The notes: a model not told the origin generated them from the sequence alone. DNA of 64,000 nt from Pseudooceanicola sediminis (GCF_003575965.1 NZ_QWJJ01000006.1:62001-126000), one strand, 5' to 3'; counted from the stretch's first letter, positions 9,671 through 19,912 are shown. Numbers and translations: made by a program.

Positions 9671-9711
9671 AACCGTTCAGATACCGCTCTGATACCGTTC
9701 AGATACCGACG
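9671..9711 (-). repeat. 11-base tandem repeat element, copy 1
   Basis: On the minus strand the element reads CGT, then three 11-base units CGGTATCTGAA, CGGTATCAGAG and CGGTATCTGAA, then a final CGG. Matching elements occur at 19799-19840 and 53569-53612. The first 20 or so bases are identical in all three. A more degenerate relative (CGTCGGTATC followed by CGG steps) lies just upstream at 9739-9766. The rest of the 316-base gap 9518-9833 holds the pntB terminator and no convincing gene. Confidence 0.75.
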
Positions 9712-9780
9712 TTCGAATTCAGCGTTTTCAATGGCTTGGCACCGTCAGACCGGCCGATACCGACGCCGGTGCGCAGATGT

Positions 9781-9812
9781 GCAAAAGGGCGACCCACCGG
9801 GCCGCCCTTTGC
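9781..9812 (-). terminator. Intrinsic terminator after pntB
   Basis: GCAAAAGGGCG (9781-9791) pairs with CGCCCTTTGC (9803-9812). On the minus strand this gives a GC stem flanked by A and T runs, 22 bases past the pntB stop codon, as expected for a transcription terminator. Confidence 0.7.
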
Positions 9813-9833
9813 GTCGTCACGTTGCTGGTGCGA

Positions 9834-11267
9834 TCACGCGATCTTGGTCAGCAGCTCGTCCAGAGATTTCTTGGCGTCGCCATAGAACATGCGCGTGTTC
9901 TCCTTGTAGAACAGCGGGTTCTCGATCCCGGAATAGCCGGTGCCCTGGCCGCGTTTGGACACGAACACCTGCTTGGCCTTCCAGCACTCCAGCACCGGCA
10001 TCCCGGCGATGGGGCTGTTGGGATCTTCCTGCGCCGCAGGGTTCACGATGTCGTTCGACCCGATCACGATCGCCACGTCGGTAGAGGGGAAATCTTCATT
10101 GATTTCATCCATTTCCAAGACGATGTCATAGGGCACCTTGGCCTCCGCCAGCAGCACGTTCATGTGCCCCGGCAGCCGCCCGGCGACCGGGTGAATGGCG
10201 AACCGCACGGTCTTGCCCTTGGCCCGCAGCTTCTTCGTCAGCTCGGAAACCGATTGCTGTGCCTGCGCCACCGCCATGCCGTAGCCCGGAATGATGATGA
10301 TGCTGTCGGCCTCGTCCAGCGCGCTTGCCACGCCATCGGCGTCGATGGCAATCTGCTCGCCCTCGACCTCCATCGCCGGGCCGCTGGTGCCGCCGAAGCC
10401 GCCCAGGATGACCGAGACGAAACTGCGGTTCATCGCCTTGCACATGATATAGCTGAGGATCGCCCCCGAAGACCCGACCAGCGCGCCCACGACGATCAGC
10501 AGATCGTTCGACAGCGAAAACCCGATCGCCGCCGCCGCCCAGCCGGAATAGCTGTTCAGCATGGAAACGACGACAGGCATGTCCGCCCCGCCGATGCCCA
10601 TGATCAGGTGATAACCAATGAACAGGGCCGCCAATGTCATGATAAACAACGGGAAAAATCCGCCGCTATTAAAGTACCAGATCAGGCAAAGAACCGAGAT
10701 CACGGCCGCAGCAGCGTTCAGCATATGGCCACCGGGCAGCTTCGTTGCCTTGGTGTTCACCTTGCCTGCCAGCTTGCCATAGGCAATCACTGAACCGGTG
10801 AAGGTCACCGCGCCGATGAAGATACCCAGGAACAGCTCGACCCGCAGAATGTTCTGCTCGACCGGTGTCTTGTGGGCCAGCAGCTCGGCAAACCCGTGCA
10901 GGCCGGTACGTACGGCGGGATCCATTGCCAAAACGTGCTGCAATTCGAAATGCGCGTTGAAGCCGACGAACACTGCCGCAAGACCGACGAGAGAGTGCAT
11001 GGCCGCGACCAGTTGCGGCATCTCTGTCATCTGCACACGGGTTGCGACGAAAAAGCCGATGATACCGCCCGCAGCAATCAGGATGACCGACAACAGCCAG
11101 AGACCCGAGCCGGGTCCGATCAGCGTTGCGAACACCGCAAGGGCCATGCCCACGATGCCGTACCAGACCGCGCGCTTTGCGCTCTCCTGGCCCGACAGGC
11201 CGCCGAGCGCGAGGATAAAGAGGACCGCCGCAACCACGTAGGCCGCTGTGGTGAAACCGAATTCCAT
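9834..11267 (-). CDS. pntB: NAD(P) transhydrogenase subunit beta
   Basis: A 477-residue membrane protein matching PntB in length and layout. About eight to nine transmembrane helices form the proton-channel domain II, followed by the soluble NADP(H)-binding domain III, seen in the phrases [14 protein letters not shown] (Rossmann glycine motif), [22 protein letters not shown] and [16 protein letters not shown]. With PntA it couples hydride transfer between NADH and NADP+ to proton re-entry and so supplies NADPH. It lies 13 bases downstream of pntA in one operon and is followed by a clear terminator. Confidence 0.97.
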   Translation of the reverse strand: MEFGFTTAAYVVAAVLFILALGGLSGQESAKRAVWYGIVGMALAVFATLIGPGSGLWLLSVILIAAGGIIGFFVATRVQMTEMPQLVAAMHSLVGLAAVFVGFNAHFELQHVLAMDPAVRTGLHGFAELLAHKTPVEQNILRVELFLGIFIGAVTFTGSVIAYGKLAGKVNTKATKLPGGHMLNAAAAVISVLCLIWYFNSGGFFPLFIMTLAALFIGYHLIMGIGGADMPVVVSMLNSYSGWAAAAIGFSLSNDLLIVVGALVGSSGAILSYIMCKAMNRSFVSVILGGFGGTSGPAMEVEGEQIAIDADGVASALDEADSIIIIPGYGMAVAQAQQSVSELTKKLRAKGKTVRFAIHPVAGRLPGHMNVLLAEAKVPYDIVLEMDEINEDFPSTDVAIVIGSNDIVNPAAQEDPNSPIAGMPVLECWKAKQVFVSKRGQGTGYSGIENPLFYKENTRMFYGDAKKSLDELLTKIA

Positions 11268-11280
11268 TGTTCAGACCTCC

Positions 11281-12855
11281 TTACGATTTCTGGAACATGG
11301 CGAGCATGCGCCGGGTGACAAGGAAACCGCCGAAGATGTTGATTCCGGCCATGAAAACCGACAACGCCCCGAGGATGATCACGATCCAGGATCCAGACCC
11401 GATCTGCATCAAGGCCCCCAGAATGATGATGGATGAAATCGCGTTGGTGACGGCCATCAGCGGCGTGTGCAGCGAATGCGACACGTTCCAGATAACCTGG
11501 AAGCCGATGAAGACCGACAGGACGAACACGATGAAGTGCTGCATGAAGCTCGCTGGCGCGACAAGCCCGACCCCCAGCAACAGCACGGCGCCAATGGCGA
11601 GCAGACCCACCTGGTTGCGCGTCTGTTTCTTGAAGGCGGCAACCTCTGCGGCACGGCGTTCCTCGGGCGTCAGCTCCTTGGCCTTTTCCTTCGGTTTCTG
11701 CGCGGCAATCGCTTTGACCTTCAGCGGCGGCGGCGGAAAGGTGATCTCTCCTCCACGCGTGACCGTGGCCGAACGGATCACGTCATCATCCATGTTGTGG
11801 TTGATGACACCGTCCTTTGCCGGCGTAAGATCCATCAGCAAGTGACGGATGTTGGTGGCATAGAGGCTTGAGGCTTGCGCGGCCATCCGGCTGGGAAAGT
11901 CGGTGTAGCCAATGATCGTCACGCCGTTCTCGGTCATGACCTTTTCGTCAGGCACCGTGCCTTCCACGTTGCCGCCACGCTCGGCCGCAAGGTCGATGAT
12001 GACCGACCCGCGTTTCATCGACGCGACCATATCGGCGAGCCACAGCTTGGGTGCCTCGCGGTTGGGGATCAGCGCCGTGGTGATGACGATATCGATATCC
12101 GGCGCGATCTCGCGGAACTTGGCGAGTTGCGCTTCGCGGAATTCTGGCGAGGAAACAGATGCATAGCCACCCGTCTCGGCGCCGTCCGTCTGTTTTTCCT
12201 CAAAGTCGAGGTAGACGAATTCCGCACCCATGCTCTCGACCTGCTCGGCCACTTCGGGCCGCACGTCGAAGGCATAGGTGATCGCGCCAAGCGACGTTGC
12301 AGCCCCGATTGCGGCCAGACCGGCGACACCTGCGCCGACAACCAGAACCTTGGCCGGGGGCACCTTGCCCGCCGCCGTGATCTGACCGGTGAAGAACCGT
12401 CCGAAGTTGTTGCCCGCTTCGATTACTGCGCGATAACCCGCGATGTTCGCCATCGAAGACAGCGCATCCATCTTTTGCGCGCGGCTGATGCGTGGAACCA
12501 TTTCCATGGCCATCACTGTCGCACCCTGCGCCTTGCACAGTTCAAGCAGATCGGTGTTGCCAGCCGGGTTGAAGAAGCTGATCAACGTTTGATCGGATGT
12601 CAGCAACTTCGCTTCTTCATCACTTGGCGCACGCACCTTTGCCACGACATCGACAGCTGCGAACAACGCCGCCTCATCTGCAACGACGGTGACGCCTGCC
12701 GCCTCATAGGCGGCATCCGCGAAGCCGGCGACGGTGCCCGCCCCGGTTTCCACAAAACACTCGTGTCCCAGTTTCTGCAATTGCAGCGCGGAATCGGGCG
12801 TCATTGCGACGCGCGCCTCTCCTGCGAACACTTCCTTTGGCGATCCGATTTTCAC
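11281..12855 (-). CDS. pntA: NAD(P) transhydrogenase subunit alpha
   Basis: Annotated at 524 residues from a GTG start at 12855 (MKIGSPKEVFAGEARVAMTP). AGGGGG sits nine bases upstream, and family members begin exactly here; the ORF extends 17 codons further but with no homology. The N-terminal NAD(H)-binding domain I resembles alanine dehydrogenase (VLVVGAGVAGLAAIGAA). The C-terminal 120 residues hold the membrane helices. The gene therefore encodes the fused alpha chain, not the split PntAA/PntAB pair found in some relatives. It is the first gene of the pntA-pntB operon. Confidence 0.96.
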   Translation of the reverse strand: MKIGSPKEVFAGEARVAMTPDSALQLQKLGHECFVETGAGTVAGFADAAYEAAGVTVVADEAALFAAVDVVAKVRAPSDEEAKLLTSDQTLISFFNPAGNTDLLELCKAQGATVMAMEMVPRISRAQKMDALSSMANIAGYRAVIEAGNNFGRFFTGQITAAGKVPPAKVLVVGAGVAGLAAIGAATSLGAITYAFDVRPEVAEQVESMGAEFVYLDFEEKQTDGAETGGYASVSSPEFREAQLAKFREIAPDIDIVITTALIPNREAPKLWLADMVASMKRGSVIIDLAAERGGNVEGTVPDEKVMTENGVTIIGYTDFPSRMAAQASSLYATNIRHLLMDLTPAKDGVINHNMDDDVIRSATVTRGGEITFPPPPLKVKAIAAQKPKEKAKELTPEERRAAEVAAFKKQTRNQVGLLAIGAVLLLGVGLVAPASFMQHFIVFVLSVFIGFQVIWNVSHSLHTPLMAVTNAISSIIILGALMQIGSGSWIVIILGALSVFMAGINIFGGFLVTRRMLAMFQKS

Positions 12856-12893
12856 CTTTGTCGTCCCCCTTTTGAACAACTGGCTAAAATTTC

Positions 12894-12947
12894 GCCGGAG
12901 AAACAACTCCGGCGGCTCCTAGTCAGCATCGCGCAACATTATTGCGC
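12894..12947 (-). promoter_or_regulatory. pntA leader: hairpin plus palindrome
   Basis: GCCGGAG (12894-12900) pairs with CTCCGGC (12907-12913), and on the minus strand this hairpin is followed by GAAATTTT. Further upstream GCGCAA (12931-12936) and TTGCGC (12942-12947) make a palindrome with a 5-base spacer. Together they resemble an operator followed by a terminator-like leader in front of pntA. The rest of the 509-base gap to the SDR gene shows ACGTAT/ATACGT (13031-13036/13050-13055) and no gene. Confidence 0.35.
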
Positions 12948-13364
12948 TTCGGCTGTTGTGGATTTGCCTGTTGTGATAGGCCAAGTCAAACCCAACGATG
13001 TGTGTTTCGCGCTTATGTGGCGAATTCTGCACGTATTTTTCTCGATAAGATACGTCTCCCGGATCAGATGAAGCGTTTCTGCGGTACCTTAGGCAAGCGG
13101 TGATTGCATGGTAGCGCCAACACCACGGCTGGTTTCGAAATTGCCCGTGCAGCGCGGCAACATCGCAACCTATCCGTGCGCTCCTCTTTCGGAGTCCGCA
13201 GCAGCATATCACCCCCGCCCCGCAGTACCAGCGCGATCCTGGGTCATCCCATTGCCTTATCCAGACAGACCCGCATCACCGCACAGGCTTGCGCCAATCT
13301 GACAGGACGATATGGTTCGCCCGTATTGCGGAAGAATATTCCGCTGAACTGGGAGGAGACCGAC

Positions 13365-14114
13365 ATGCTGGAGGGCAAGCACGCCATCGTCACCGGAGGT
13401 GGCACGGGAATAGGGCTGGCAATCGCCAATGCACTGGCCGACGCCGGTGCCCAGGTGACGATTACCGGGCGCAGACGCGAGGTCCTGGAGGACGTCGCGG
13501 GCCCGAACATGTTCGTTTTGCCAATGGACGTCAGCGACGAGGCATCGGTAAGGGACGGGATGGCCAGCGCGGTTGCCGCACGCGGCCCGATCCAGATCTG
13601 CGTTGCAAACGCGGGGATCGCGGAGGGGCGAAAGCTGCAAAAGACGTCATCCGAGTTCTGGCGCAAGATCATGGCGACAAACCTGGATGGCTGTTTTTAT
13701 ACGGTCCGCGAAAGCCTCGAGTCGATGACGACGACCGATTGGGGGCGGGTTATCGCGGTCTCTTCCATCGCCGGACTGCGTGGTGCGCCCGGCGCCGGGG
13801 CATATTCAGCGTCGAAACATGGCGTTATCGGTATGATGCGATCCTTTGCCGAAGATTTTCTGGGGGGCCCCATCACCTTCAATTCGATCTGCCCCGGCTA
13901 TGTTGACACGCCCATTGTCACTCGCAACACCGATGCCATTTCCAAACGCGCAGGTGTCAGCGAAGAAGAAGCGCGCAACATGATGATCAACATGAACCGT
14001 CACAAACGCCTGATTTCGCCCGAAGAAGTTGCCGCTGCGGCGCTGTGGTTGTGCAACCCGGTCACTGAAAGCGTAAATGGTACGGAAATCCGGATAGCGG
14101 GCGGACAGCTTTAG
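13365..14114 (+). CDS. Short-chain dehydrogenase/reductase (SDR)
   Basis: A 249-residue classical SDR. The ATG at 13365 is chosen because GGGAGGAGA precedes it and the protein then starts MLEGKHAIVTGGGTGIG, with the NAD(P)-binding TGxxxGIG motif at residues 10-17. The structural NAG is at 82-84, and the catalytic set is Asn106, Ser133/134, Tyr147 and Lys151. These enzymes oxidise or reduce hydroxyl/keto substrates; 3-hydroxyacyl or 3-hydroxybutyrate-type activity is possible but not shown. Its stop overlaps the convergent amidotransferase-like gene by four bases. Confidence 0.88.
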   Translation: MLEGKHAIVTGGGTGIGLAIANALADAGAQVTITGRRREVLEDVAGPNMFVLPMDVSDEASVRDGMASAVAARGPIQICVANAGIAEGRKLQKTSSEFWRKIMATNLDGCFYTVRESLESMTTTDWGRVIAVSSIAGLRGAPGAGAYSASKHGVIGMMRSFAEDFLGGPITFNSICPGYVDTPIVTRNTDAISKRAGVSEEEARNMMINMNRHKRLISPEEVAAAALWLCNPVTESVNGTEIRIAGGQL

Positions 14115-14890
14115 GCGGACCTGAGGACAGGGCTTGTCTGACGCCCGTTCCGCCAAGCGCGGGCAGCCTCGCCCAGCCCTTCGAACAGCGGACGAGACAC
14201 CGGATCCTGCGCGGCGTTGTATTCGGGGTGCCACTGGACGGCTAGGGTAAAGCCTGGCGCCCCGTCGATATAAGCGGCCTCCGGCGTTCCGTCGGGGGCA
14301 GTTCCATCAATCACAAACCGTTTGCCGGCAGAGATCACACCCTGACCATGCAGGGTGTTTGTCATGACTTCCGGCGCCCCCATCAAACGATGAAAGACAC
14401 CGCCTTGCGTAAAGGTCACCTTGTGACGCAGTGCGAATTTTTCCTCTATCGTACCGTCTGGCGGCATCCGGTGGTTCATACGCCCCGGAATATCGCGAAT
14501 TTCGGGGTGAAGTGTTGACCCCATCGCGACGGCAACCTCTTGAAACCCCCGACAAATGCCCAGGAAAGGCTGTCCGCGCTCAACACAGGCCCGCACCAGT
14601 GGCAGGGTGATGGCATCGCGCGCCCGGTCGAAAGTGCCGTGCGCCTCAGTTTCTTCATCGCCATATTCGGAGGGGTGCACATTGGGCCGACCGCCGGTCA
14701 GAACGAACGCGTCGAAGGTTTCGAGCAATTCGTCCACGGAGACGAGCCGTGGGTCGGCAGGGATCAACGATGGCAACCCACCTGACACGTTGGCCACCGC
14801 TTCGGAGTTCATCACCCCGCCTGCATGGGCCCGGTAGCTGCTGTCGATCACGTGCAGATTGGTGATAATGCCGATAAGGGGTCGTGTCAT
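14111..14890 (-). CDS. Gamma-glutamyl-gamma-aminobutyrate hydrolase-like class I glutamine amidotransferase (PuuD family)
   Basis: A 259-residue peptidase C26 family protein. The nucleophile Cys113 sits in GICRGFQE, and the catalytic His221 and Glu223 in WHPEYN, giving a full triad. The oxyanion region FVLTGGRPNVHP is also family-typical. PuuD hydrolyses gamma-glutamyl-GABA in putrescine breakdown; other members act on other gamma-glutamyl amides. No other puu gene is nearby, so the substrate is uncertain. It converges with the SDR gene and shares four bases with it. Confidence 0.85.
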   Translation of the reverse strand: MTRPLIGIITNLHVIDSSYRAHAGGVMNSEAVANVSGGLPSLIPADPRLVSVDELLETFDAFVLTGGRPNVHPSEYGDEETEAHGTFDRARDAITLPLVRACVERGQPFLGICRGFQEVAVAMGSTLHPEIRDIPGRMNHRMPPDGTIEEKFALRHKVTFTQGGVFHRLMGAPEVMTNTLHGQGVISAGKRFVIDGTAPDGTPEAAYIDGAPGFTLAVQWHPEYNAAQDPVSRPLFEGLGEAARAWRNGRQTSPVLRSA

Positions 14891-14948
14891 GCTGCGCCTC
14901 TAAGCCTCCCGAACAACTTACTAGCGCACAACGACAAATAAAACGGAA

Positions 14949-15011
14949 ATCACTGTGCAGAGATGCACTGCCGATTTGCGCCGCTGCCATTTACGGCAGA
15001 ACATCGCAAAT
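14949..15011. other. Two hairpins in the gap between amidotransferase and small membrane protein genes
   Basis: One stem-loop pairs GTGC with GCAC around 14954-14967. The second is a nested stem: ATTTGCG (14974-14980) with CGCAAAT (15005-15011), enclosing CTGCC (14984-14988) with GGCAG (14995-14999). They lie downstream of the 64-residue gene on the minus strand and upstream of the amidotransferase gene. They could end the former transcript or lead the latter. Confidence 0.35.
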
Positions 15012-15092
15012 TGATGGCGACGCCTGCAACGATTCACCGCTGCAAGAGACACCTCCTTTGCAGACGCGTGACTGCAACGATGACGCCTGACC

Positions 15093-15287
15093 TCAATTCG
15101 ACTCGGTTTGACCGGCAGACGTCGTGGGCGTTGTTGCTGCGTCGTCGGGATCATCTTCACCCGATGTCCCGCTGAGGGTAATGAACCCGGCCATTGCCAA
15201 GCCAAAGACAACGACGATCACGATGCCCCAGATGACGGATCGATGAGAGCGGGCTTGCTTTTCCACGTCGGTTTGCGGTGCGGACAT
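15093..15287 (-). CDS. Small single-pass membrane protein, unknown function
   Basis: A 64-residue ORF starting MSAPQTDVEKQARSHRSVIW. A basic N-terminal stretch is followed by one clear transmembrane helix (IVIVVVFGLAMAGFITLSG, about residues 21-40) and an acidic, Ser/Thr-rich tail (EDDPDDAATT). Charge distribution suggests the N-terminus is in the cytoplasm and the short acidic tail in the periplasm. AGGAG upstream of the start supports translation. It is divergent from pepN. I do not recognise the family. Confidence 0.65.
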   Translation of the reverse strand: MSAPQTDVEKQARSHRSVIWGIVIVVVFGLAMAGFITLSGTSGEDDPDDAATTPTTSAGQTESN

Positions 15288-15435
15288 TGGTGTCTCCTCC
15301 TGCCTTGTTGATCAGGTACATGACAAACTCGATCCGCGGCCGGATGTTCCCCGTCACGCCGCACCGCCCGCTTGGCCTTGCAATCCCGGCTGTAGAGGTG
15401 AAACTCGCGCGCAGCCAGTGAAGAGGACGAATGCC

Positions 15436-18000
15436 ATGAAAGACGCCGCCGCCACCACCTCGGGTCAGACGATCTATCTCGACGATTATACCGCCCCGGG
15501 CTGGCTGGTCGAAGAGGTGCATCTGACCTTCCGCCTCGCGCCGGAGGCCACGCGCGTGCTGAGCAAGGTTCGTTTTGTCCCGAACCCGGATGCGCCACAG
15601 GGGCAGTTCTACCTGCATGGTGAACAACTTTCGCTGATCGGGGCCAGCATTGACGGCACCCCGGTATCGCCGGAAGTGACAGAGGATGGTCTGACCTGCG
15701 ACGTCCCCAGCGGCGCCTTTACCTGGGAAGCCGAAGTCGAGATCGCCCCGGCGAAAAACTTTGCACTGGAAGGGCTTTACATGTCCAACGGCATGTATTG
15801 CACCCAATGCGAAGCCGAGGGGTTTCGCAAGATCACCTATTATCCGGATCGCCCGGACGTGATGGGCGTCTTTACCGTCCGGATCGAAGGCGAAGCACCG
15901 GTCAAGCTGTCGAATGGCAATCCCGTCAGAGAGGGCGAAGGCTGGGCCGAATGGCATGATCCGTGGCCGAAACCGGCCTATCTGTTCGCATTGGTGGCGG
16001 GCGATCTGGTCAACCATCCCGATAGTTTCACCACCAGATCCGGCAAGGACGTCGCGCTGAACATCTGGGTGCGCCCGGGGGACGAGGGCAAATGCGCCTT
16101 TGGCATGGAGGCGCTGAAAAAGTCGATGAAGTGGGACGAGGATGTCTATGGCCGCGAATACGACCTCGACATTTTCAATATCGTTGCGGTCGACGATTTC
16201 AACATGGGCGCGATGGAGAACAAGGGCCTGAATATCTTCAACTCTTCCTGCGTTCTGGCCAGCCCCGAGACCAGCACCGATGCAAATTTCGAACGCATCG
16301 AGGCGATTATCGCGCATGAATACTTCCACAACTGGACCGGCAACCGGATCACCTGCCGCGACTGGTTTCAGCTGTGCCTGAAGGAAGGTCTGACCGTCTA
16401 TCGCGACAGCCAGTTCACCTCGGACATGCGATCGGCCCCGGTCAAGCGGATCTCGGATGTGATCGACCTGCGCGCGCGGCAGTTCCGCGAGGACAACGGC
16501 CCGCTTGCGCATCCGGTGCGGCCTGAAAGTTTTCAGGAAATCAATAACTTTTACACCGCGACCGTCTACGAAAAGGGCGCCGAGGTCATTGGTATGCTCA
16601 AGCGGCTGGTGGGGGACGAGGCCTATGCCAAGGCGCTGGATCTGTACTTTACGCGCCACGACGGACAGGCCTGCACCATCGAGGACTGGCTGGCCGTGTT
16701 CGAGGAATCGACGGGCCGCGACCTGAGCCAGTTCAAGCGTTGGTACAGCCAGGCTGGCACGCCCCGCCTGCATGTCAGCGAAAGCTGGGCGGATGGCACG
16801 TTCACGCTTCACTTCCGGCAGGAAACCCCGGCGACGCCCGGCCAACCGGACAAGGCCCCACAGGTGCTGCCGATCGCCGTGGGGCTGATCGGGCCCAATG
16901 GCGATGAAGTGCAGGAAACCACGCTGCTCGAGATGACCGAGAGCGAGCAGAGCTTCAGCTTTACCGGTCTGGGAGCGCGCCCCGTTCCGTCGATCCTGCG
17001 CGAGTTTTCGGCCCCCGTCATCCTGCACCGCGAATCCGACAATGCCGAACGGGCGTTCCTGCTGGCCCACGATACAGACCCCTACTGCCGCTGGGAGGCC
17101 GGGCGAACCCTTGCAAAACAAGCCCTTATGCGGATGATCACCGACAATGCCGAACCGGACCAGGCCTATCTCGGCGCGCTGGCGACCCTGCTGTCCGACG
17201 AAACGCTGGACCCGGCCTTTCGGGCGCTGGCGATGGCGCTGCCTTCGGAGGACGACCTGGCGCAGACGCTGTTCGAAACCGGCCATGTTCCCGACCCGCA
17301 GCGGATCTGGGAAAAGCGGCAGGAGATGCGTGATGCGATGGCTGACGCGATGCCCGATCTGCTGGCCGGGCTGTTTGCCGCCCACCAGGTGCCCGGCACG
17401 TATCAACCTGATGCCGCCCCGGCGGCGGCCCGCGCCCTTGCCAACTCAGCGCTGGCGCTGTTGTCACGCCGCGACGGCGGCGAACGGGCCCGGGCACAGT
17501 TTGCCAAGGCCGACAACATGACGCAGGAACTTGCCGCGCTAAGCTGTCTTCTGAGCATAGACGCCGGGGAGGAAGAGCTGAAAACCTTTTATGATCAATG
17601 GCATGATGACAGACTCGTCATGGATAAATGGTTTTCGCTGCAAGTGGCCTATGCACCGCCCGCCCAGGTGGCCGCAACAGCCGAACGGCTTGCCACCCAT
17701 TCGGATTTCGACATGAAGAACCCCAATCGGTTCCGCGCGACCTTCGGAGCCCTGACGATGACGCCGGCCGGTTTCCACCATGCCTCCGGTGCCGGGTACC
17801 GGCTCTTGGCAGACTGGTTGATCAAGCTCGACCCGCTGAACCCGCAAACCACGGCGCGCATGTGCACCGCCTTCCAGACCTGGACACGCTACGACGCTGA
17901 TCGCCAGGGCATGATCCGCGCCGAGTTGGAGCGCATGGCCGCGCAACCGAAGCTGAGCCGAGACACCAGCGAAATGGTGTCGCGCATCCTGGCGAACTGA
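15436..18000 (+). CDS. pepN: Aminopeptidase N (M1 family)
   Basis: An 854-residue protein, close to the E. coli type (about 870). The ATG at 15436 is preferred over an in-frame GTG at 15418 because AAGAGGA lies eight bases upstream. The substrate-binding GAMEN motif is at residues 258-262. The zinc site HEYFH is at 294-298 with the third ligand Glu317 in LKEGL, all intact. The long helical C-terminal domain is complete. It removes N-terminal residues from peptides in the cytoplasm. A very stable hairpin follows the gene. Confidence 0.96.
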   Translation: MKDAAATTSGQTIYLDDYTAPGWLVEEVHLTFRLAPEATRVLSKVRFVPNPDAPQGQFYLHGEQLSLIGASIDGTPVSPEVTEDGLTCDVPSGAFTWEAEVEIAPAKNFALEGLYMSNGMYCTQCEAEGFRKITYYPDRPDVMGVFTVRIEGEAPVKLSNGNPVREGEGWAEWHDPWPKPAYLFALVAGDLVNHPDSFTTRSGKDVALNIWVRPGDEGKCAFGMEALKKSMKWDEDVYGREYDLDIFNIVAVDDFNMGAMENKGLNIFNSSCVLASPETSTDANFERIEAIIAHEYFHNWTGNRITCRDWFQLCLKEGLTVYRDSQFTSDMRSAPVKRISDVIDLRARQFREDNGPLAHPVRPESFQEINNFYTATVYEKGAEVIGMLKRLVGDEAYAKALDLYFTRHDGQACTIEDWLAVFEESTGRDLSQFKRWYSQAGTPRLHVSESWADGTFTLHFRQETPATPGQPDKAPQVLPIAVGLIGPNGDEVQETTLLEMTESEQSFSFTGLGARPVPSILREFSAPVILHRESDNAERAFLLAHDTDPYCRWEAGRTLAKQALMRMITDNAEPDQAYLGALATLLSDETLDPAFRALAMALPSEDDLAQTLFETGHVPDPQRIWEKRQEMRDAMADAMPDLLAGLFAAHQVPGTYQPDAAPAAARALANSALALLSRRDGGERARAQFAKADNMTQELAALSCLLSIDAGEEELKTFYDQWHDDRLVMDKWFSLQVAYAPPAQVAATAERLATHSDFDMKNPNRFRATFGALTMTPAGFHHASGAGYRLLADWLIKLDPLNPQTTARMCTAFQTWTRYDADRQGMIRAELERMAAQPKLSRDTSEMVSRILAN

Positions 18001-18004
18001 CGCA

Positions 18005-18038
18005 GCGCGCACCGCCGGTATCCCCCGGCGGTGCGCGC
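18005..18038 (+). terminator. Strong hairpin after pepN
   Basis: GCGCGCACCGCCGG (18005-18018) pairs perfectly with CCGGCGGTGCGCGC (18025-18038) over 14 base pairs with a 6-base loop, four bases past the pepN stop codon. There is no T tract, so it is either a non-canonical terminator or a 3'-end stabiliser. Confidence 0.6.
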
Positions 18039-18162
18039 AGACGCGGCAAGCTGGTCGCGGGCGCGCCTTTTCTAAACGCTCGCACGGTGAACAGAGCCTC
18101 TTGCCCCCCGAAACGCCCTGTCCTAGAACCCGGGACCAAGCCAATGCCGGAAAGGACCGACC

Positions 18163-19677
18163 ATGCTGGACCTCACGTACGAGACCCCGAAACCCAAGGT
18201 GATCGCCGGTGCGAAACACGATTGGGAACTGGTCATCGGCATGGAGGTCCATGCGCAGGTCGCCTCGAAGGCGAAGCTGTTCTCGGGCGGGTCGACCCTG
18301 TTCGGGGCGGAACCCAATTCGAATGTCGCCTTTGTCGATGCGGCGATGCCGGGGATGTTGCCCGTCATCAATGAATTTTGCGTTGAGCAGGCGGTCCGTA
18401 CGGGGCTGGGCCTGAACGCCGAGATCAACCTGTTCTCGGCCTTTGATCGCAAGAACTACTTCTATCCTGACCTGCCGCAGGGCTATCAGATCAGCCAGTT
18501 GTACCATCCCATTGTCGGCGAAGGAGAAATTCTGGTCGATATGGCACCGGGTATCGCGCGGCTGGTGCGGGTGGAGCGTATCCACCTGGAACAGGACGCG
18601 GGCAAATCCATTCACGACATGGATCCGAACATGTCCTTCGTCGACCTGAACCGCACGGGCGTGGCCCTGATGGAGATCGTCAGCCGCCCCGATATTCGCG
18701 GGCCGGAAGAGGCCGCGGCCTACATGGTCAAGCTGCGTCAGATCCTGCGCTATCTCGGCACCTGCGACGGCAACATGCAGAGCGGAAGCATGCGTGCGGA
18801 TGTCAACGTTTCCGTATGTCTGCCAGGCGCTTATGAGAAATTCCGCGAGACGGGCGACTTTGGCCACCTCGGCACGCGCTGCGAGCTGAAGAACATGAAC
18901 TCCATGCGGTTCATCCAGATGGCGATCGATGTCGAGGCGCGGCGTCAGATCGCGATCCTCGAGGCCGGTGGCACGATCGATCAGGAAACCCGCCTGTACG
19001 ATCCGGACAAGAACGAGACCCGGTCGATGCGCAGCAAGGAAGAAGCGCATGATTACCGCTATTTCCCCGACCCCGACCTGCTGCCGCTGGAGATCGAGCA
19101 AGCCTGGGTCGACGACATCAAGGCCGGTCTGCCAGAACTGCCTGACGCCAAGAAAGCGCGCTTTGTCAAAGACTTCGGACTGAGTGAATATGACGCCAGC
19201 GTGCTGACGGCCGAAGTGCCGAACGCGGTGTTCTTCGAAGCGGTCGCAGATGCCTGCAAAGACGGCAAGCTGGCCGCGAACTGGGTGATCAACGAATTGT
19301 TCGGCCGCCTGAAGAAGGACGACGCCGACATCACCGACAGCCCGGTGTCACCCGCGCAGCTGGCAGGGATCATCGCGCTGATCAAGGAAGACGTGATCAG
19401 CGGCAAGATCGCCAAGGATGTGTTCGAAATCGTCTATACCGAAGGCGGCGATCCGGCTGTTATCGTTGAGGAAAAAGGCCTGAAACAGGTGACGGACACC
19501 GGCGCGATCGAAGCGGCGGTGGACGAGATCATCGCGGCCAATCCCGCGCAGGTCGAGAAGGCCAAACAGAACCCGAAACTGGCGGGCTGGTTCGTCGGAC
19601 AGGTGATGAAATCGACCGGTGGCAAGGCCAACCCGAAGGCCGTGAATGACCTGGTCGCGGCAAGGCTGGGCCTGTAA
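18163..19677 (+). CDS. gatB: Aspartyl/glutamyl-tRNA amidotransferase subunit B
   Basis: A 504-residue GatB of normal length. It begins [20 protein letters not shown] and then shows the family signature [12 protein letters not shown] and the catalytic-cradle phrases [14 protein letters not shown] and GKSIHDMDP. The C-terminal tail domain (GatB/YqeY) ends the protein. With GatA and GatC it converts Glu-tRNA(Gln) or Asp-tRNA(Asn) to the amidated form. gatA and gatC are not in this window, so gatB stands alone here, as is common in Rhodobacterales. Confidence 0.97.
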   Translation: MLDLTYETPKPKVIAGAKHDWELVIGMEVHAQVASKAKLFSGGSTLFGAEPNSNVAFVDAAMPGMLPVINEFCVEQAVRTGLGLNAEINLFSAFDRKNYFYPDLPQGYQISQLYHPIVGEGEILVDMAPGIARLVRVERIHLEQDAGKSIHDMDPNMSFVDLNRTGVALMEIVSRPDIRGPEEAAAYMVKLRQILRYLGTCDGNMQSGSMRADVNVSVCLPGAYEKFRETGDFGHLGTRCELKNMNSMRFIQMAIDVEARRQIAILEAGGTIDQETRLYDPDKNETRSMRSKEEAHDYRYFPDPDLLPLEIEQAWVDDIKAGLPELPDAKKARFVKDFGLSEYDASVLTAEVPNAVFFEAVADACKDGKLAANWVINELFGRLKKDDADITDSPVSPAQLAGIIALIKEDVISGKIAKDVFEIVYTEGGDPAVIVEEKGLKQVTDTGAIEAAVDEIIAANPAQVEKAKQNPKLAGWFVGQVMKSTGGKANPKAVNDLVAARLGL

Positions 19678-19798
19678 CCCTAAGCCCTTGGCGGTCGGCG
19701 CCCATATGCGGGCAGTGGTGAGAGCCGCTGCCCGTTTGCATGTCTGTCGGTATTCGCGGCATGAACGGCCGTAAGCCATTGAAATCGTGGAATCACCA

Positions 19799-19840
19799 CG
19801 TCGGTATCTGAACGGTATTCGTACGGTATCTGAACGGTGC
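19799..19840 (+). repeat. 11-base tandem repeat element, copy 2
   Basis: On the plus strand it reads CGT, then the units CGGTATCTGAA, CGGTATTCGTA and CGGTATCTGAA, then CGGTGC. It is a close relative of the copies at 9671 and 53569. A degenerate piece (CGGTATTCGCGG, then GAACGG) lies at 19748-19769. It sits in the 235-base gap between gatB and the thioesterase gene, reading toward the latter. Confidence 0.75.
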
Positions 19841-19912
19841 GAAAGCAGTGCTGCGCCTTGCCCTGCTGCGCAGGCCTGTTAGCCTGACGAAAGAACAACC
19901 GCAGGAGATCCG

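Noticed and set aside
9671..9711. CRISPR-like or plasmid-iteron interpretation of the 11-base repeats
   Set aside because: Units are far too short and contiguous for CRISPR, no cas or rep gene is near, and the copies are dispersed; recorded as an intergenic repeat element instead.
15157..17406. 749-codon minus-strand ORF opposite pepN
   Set aside because: Covers the catalytic half of pepN in antisense, composition typical of shadow frames, no motif.
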